NCBI GenBank assembly: GCA_965267335.1
Contig: OZ253953.1
Location: 4,278,001 to 4,342,000, forward strand
Reading direction: 5' to 3'
Origin: G965267335 sp965267335
GTDB taxonomy: Bacteria; Bacteroidota; Bacteroidia; Cytophagales; JAAEPT01
DNA length: 64,000 bases
The notes beneath the pieces were generated by a model. The model did no database searches. It was given only the letters and a program-made list of their open reading frames with translations, and was not told where the DNA came from. Positions 61,482 through 64,000 of the stretch are shown in pieces (within the stretch, counting starts at the first letter, position 1; the number at the start of each line of letters is the position of its first letter). The position numbers were made by a program, and so were the translations under genes.

Positions 61482-62327
61482 TCATTTTGATTCCTCACGA
61501 AATCCCGTAGGCACAATAAAATACATCTCCGCATACAAAGGTCGTTCATAAGCAGGCCATTCCTGACCATAAGCCACGGTGGGATTCTTGAGGGTTTTAC
61601 TTTTTGAATATGCATTGATAGCGTAACCCAGGTACTTTCTGTAGTATGCTTCCACCTCTGCTGCTGTCATCGACCTGGCCTGTAGTTCATCAAAAGTCAA
61701 ATCAGGTGTCATCGCCCCTCCGATACCAAAGTCATCGTATAACCACCATTTTGGTTTTTCCGGATTGGTATAGTCGAGGTACAGGTGAGTCAGGTGGTAA
61801 CGTGATGCTATCCCAATAGCGATAATATAATGGGCATTGGAGTCAGGTAATTGATTGATGGTATCCAATAAGTATTCCACAATCCCCGTACTTATTTTCT
61901 CCTTATCGGCTACTTTGATAAACTGTTGATAGGTCAGACTGGTGTCATTATTCTTTGGAGAAACGAGATGAGGACCACAGGCATCATCCTGGCAGTAAGT
62001 AGCATTAATCATGGTCGTCAGGTCCTTGGCAATACGGCAGTGTTCTGCACTATCAGGTGACAACACCGAATGGTACAACCGGTGCTGTATATTCATAAAG
62101 CAGGACTTACATCCTCCGGCCGGTGTCCATAGGCTTTCATGATAATTGGTTTTTTTATCGCACGCTCCGTTATTGCCAGCCACGAGCGCTTCCCTCCAGA
62201 TACTGTCAGTTATGGCATATGGGTTTTGTGGTGAATCTGTATCGGATCTCTCCTGTGAATACACATGAGTAATCTCAATCAAAATTAGCACTATTGATAT
62301 TACACTATTTCTGAATCTTTTTCCCAT
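61482..62327 (-). CDS. Exported cysteine-containing protein of unknown function
   Basis: A 281-residue exported protein with an N-terminal hydrophobic segment (VISIVLILIEITHVYSQE). The mature part has about nine cysteines, including GACDKK, GGCKSCF, HCRIAK and YCQDDACGP, spaced like several disulphides or a metal site. The second half (YIIAIGIASRYHLTHLYLDYTNPEKPKWWLYDDFGIGGAMTPDLTFDELQARSMTAAEVEAYYRKYLGYAINAY) is more conserved-looking. Its start overlaps the upstream RDD gene by 28 bp in another frame. Not recognised. Confidence 0.55.
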   Translation of the reverse strand: MGKRFRNSVISIVLILIEITHVYSQERSDTDSPQNPYAITDSIWREALVAGNNGACDKKTNYHESLWTPAGGCKSCFMNIQHRLYHSVLSPDSAEHCRIAKDLTTMINATYCQDDACGPHLVSPKNNDTSLTYQQFIKVADKEKISTGIVEYLLDTINQLPDSNAHYIIAIGIASRYHLTHLYLDYTNPEKPKWWLYDDFGIGGAMTPDLTFDELQARSMTAAEVEAYYRKYLGYAINAYSKSKTLKNPTVAYGQEWPAYERPLYAEMYFIVPTGFREESK

Positions 62328-62806
62328 TCTTCTTTTATCACAACAGAGCCGGCTATGTAGTCATGTAGTGCGCGTCTTTTCGGGTTATTAAAGACACAAG
62401 CTATTTCTCCTATCAACCAATATAATGCTATCTGGCCTTCATATGCAGTCAAAAGGGAATCTGCTTCCTGCCCTTTATAGTTAATGAGATAAGATAAGTT
62501 CATTATAATATTAGGAAGCTCACGGTAGAAGGCCTGTGCAATGGTGAGGTTCTTCTCTGTTTTTTCATGAATCACCTTTAACCCCACAGCTTTCTTACCA
62601 ACGGTTCTTCCGCTTGTTGAGTGCGAATAAATGAAATAACCAGATGCTATAGATACCAAAACAAACTGTAGAATAATATTATGATGAAACTTCTGTGGAA
62701 GAAATGCAATAAACAGTGCTGGAGCTACGGCTATAATGAGAATATCAATTAATAGCGCTCCAAACCGCCTCCAAAAAGTTTGATATTTTGATTCGATCTC
62801 CGTCAA
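62300..62806 (-). CDS. RDD-family membrane protein
   Basis: A 168-residue protein of the RDD family, named for conserved Arg and Asp residues. It begins MTEIESKYQTFWRRFGALLIDILIIAVAP, the family's first membrane helix with R-x-x-A-x-x-I-D. The later TSGRTVGKKAVGLKVI motif and HDYIAGSVVI are diagnostic. Members are multi-pass membrane proteins whose functions include transport or stress tolerance; not determined here. Overlaps the next gene by 28 bp. Confidence 0.85.
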   Translation of the reverse strand: MTEIESKYQTFWRRFGALLIDILIIAVAPALFIAFLPQKFHHNIILQFVLVSIASGYFIYSHSTSGRTVGKKAVGLKVIHEKTEKNLTIAQAFYRELPNIIMNLSYLINYKGQEADSLLTAYEGQIALYWLIGEIACVFNNPKRRALHDYIAGSVVIKEEWEKDSEIV

Positions 62807-62862
62807 GGAGCAAAATAATTCAACAATAAAACAGTTTAGTAATGAAGAACAATGAGCTCATT

Positions 62863-64000
62863 TCAGGTTTTGTCCTGACACTTAAAAGGCAGTCGCTCCT
62901 CACCAAGGTCATCAGCATACTTTTCTTTTAAATCTTTGAGGTCCTTGCAGTCCATGTTCTTTCTTAAAAACTTAAAAACATCTACCCTATAGGCTTCATC
63001 GATATACTGGAAGCCTTCTGCGTATTGTTTCATTATTTTTTTCTGTTGCTTGTCATCAAAGAGGTCCCAGTTTTCTGTAATCGCTTTATTGATATCACTA
63101 AAATTTTTATCAAGGGCTCTTTTCGAAAAGCCGTTTTTGATCAAATAATTCAGCTCCTTATCCCGGTTTTGTACGATCAGGAACATCACCATTTGGTCCA
63201 TGCTCACCTGAAAAACTCTACCTCCCCTAACCGCATTTGATATCGTCTTTTCACATTTTTTGACATAGTCATCAACGAGGTCCTTATTCATTGGCTTTTT
63301 CTTATCAGCTGCCCTACGGGCTATGTACTCATCGATATCACTTGACATAAAACCTGCCCAGTTTACCAATACGGCTGCATCGATTTCATCCAGCACTTCC
63401 TGATCACCTAGTTCTATCACAAGCGCTAAAGCATCTCGTACGTCAAACATTCCGGATTTCTCGTTTGATACCAACCTCTTCAATTTGTCGACCACCACTC
63501 CTTTGAAACCCTCTGTCTCATTAATCATCTTCTTTAGCTTGTCATTTGTGTACACCTTCTTTGATATTTCACACTCCGGCCAGGTTTGAAATGCAAGCTT
63601 TGACAATCCATGATCTTCCGGCAGCCCACCAATTATTTCTGCAATATTATCCTGACTATTAATATCCACCGAGGCACACAGCTCTCCTTTTTCGAGTAGC
63701 GAAGCAATTACCTCAGCCGGATCTTCCAGACCATCGACCTTAGTCTTTTCAAATGAAACGAACTCGTGTTCCACACCTACATAGTTAGGGTCTTCGAAAG
63801 AACGATCATTGATCACATGCATCACGCCAAGCAATTGATCATCCACTCCGTAGGCAAAGTGCTTTCCATCCTTGGAGGCCTTAATTTTAAATCTTGCCAG
63901 TTGCTGTTCTAAGTCAACTTCTTCTCCATAACCTTCATAGGCGACATCGGACTTGGACCAGAATGGAAAGTCTACATCCCATACCAGAGCGTAGCGAAAT
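62863..64000 (-). CDS. Unrecognised protein, C-terminal part (5' truncated by window)
   Basis: The frame is open from the window end (base 64000) to 62863 without a stop, so the start lies outside; the GTG at 63846 is internal because coding sequence continues upstream (…FPFWSKSDVAYEGYGEEVDLEQQLARFKIKASKDGKHFAYG). What is visible is a 378-residue stretch with helical charged segments (SKKVYTNDKLKKMINETEGFKGVVVDKLKRLVS), a DIDEYIARRAADKKK segment and a Lys-rich end. I do not recognise a family. It resembles a large intracellular helical protein. Confidence 0.65.
   Translation of the reverse strand, partial: FRYALVWDVDFPFWSKSDVAYEGYGEEVDLEQQLARFKIKASKDGKHFAYGVDDQLLGVMHVINDRSFEDPNYVGVEHEFVSFEKTKVDGLEDPAEVIASLLEKGELCASVDINSQDNIAEIIGGLPEDHGLSKLAFQTWPECEISKKVYTNDKLKKMINETEGFKGVVVDKLKRLVSNEKSGMFDVRDALALVIELGDQEVLDEIDAAVLVNWAGFMSSDIDEYIARRAADKKKPMNKDLVDDYVKKCEKTISNAVRGGRVFQVSMDQMVMFLIVQNRDKELNYLIKNGFSKRALDKNFSDINKAITENWDLFDDKQQKKIMKQYAEGFQYIDEAYRVDVFKFLRKNMDCKDLKDLKEKYADDLGEERLPFKCQDKT

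Noticed and set aside
1..64000. CRISPR arrays, prophage genes or insertion sequences.
   Set aside because: None found: no 24-48 bp spaced identical repeats with unique spacers, no integrase or transposase motifs.

Overview
The window looks like chromosomal DNA of a marine-type Bacteroidota, most likely from the Cytophagales. The evidence is a type IX secretion C-terminal sorting domain on a metalloprotease, two gliding-motility (CHU_C) C-terminal domains, many short lipoproteins, a DUF4468 protein, complex I genes of bacteroidetal type, a 630-residue PurF-like protein, four-helix-bundle (S23-type) proteins, and -7 promoter elements of the form TAnnTTTG. There is no rRNA, no CRISPR array and no recognisable phage or transposase. 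Both end genes run off the window.

Left part (1-9.5 kb): the 3' end of a fatty-acid desaturase and a lipoprotein; a six-copy tandem array of about 240-bp palindromic units (about 955-2365); a large secreted M43-type metalloprotease with PKD, GEVED and ten Cys-rich 30-residue repeats; a secreted Arg-rich protein with an acidic tail; small secreted proteins; and a metallophosphoesterase.

9.4-19.4 kb: a complete RND efflux operon on the minus strand (TetR regulator, TolC-like, membrane-fusion and RND proteins). It is preceded by a near-perfect 16-bp-arm inverted repeat that is a strong operator candidate and closed by a clear terminator. A hybrid sensor kinase (PAS-PAS-HisKA-HATPase-REC-Hpt) diverges from it.

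19.4-31.7 kb: translation and nucleotide housekeeping (metG, pth, rplY, prs, rlmD), tRNA-Gln, tRNA-Leu and tRNA-Lys, a four-helix-bundle protein, a short-chain dehydrogenase, and two tandem paralogous CHU_C surface proteins.

31.8-44 kb: a giant TraB/GumN-like protein with three internal repeats, thiL, a UDP-GlcNAc 2-epimerase, an AT-rich XRE/AbiEii toxin-antitoxin pair, methylmalonyl-CoA epimerase, an A-type Fe-S carrier and a PurF-like amidophosphoribosyltransferase.

44-53.7 kb: the membrane half of complex I (nuoH, I, J, K, L, M, N). A four-helix-bundle gene flanked by short inverted repeats sits between nuoI and nuoJ, and NuoI has a long Lys/Pro tail. murI lies just upstream.

53.7-64 kb: a methyltransferase, lipoproteins (one SH3 plus beta-helix), a sensor kinase, a DinB protein, and a tandemly duplicated small secreted protein. 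The duplicated promoters of this last pair share a 24-bp-phased array of direct repeats at a fixed distance from the -7 element; this is the most distinctive undescribed regulatory signal seen here. The window ends with small membrane, RDD and unrecognised proteins.
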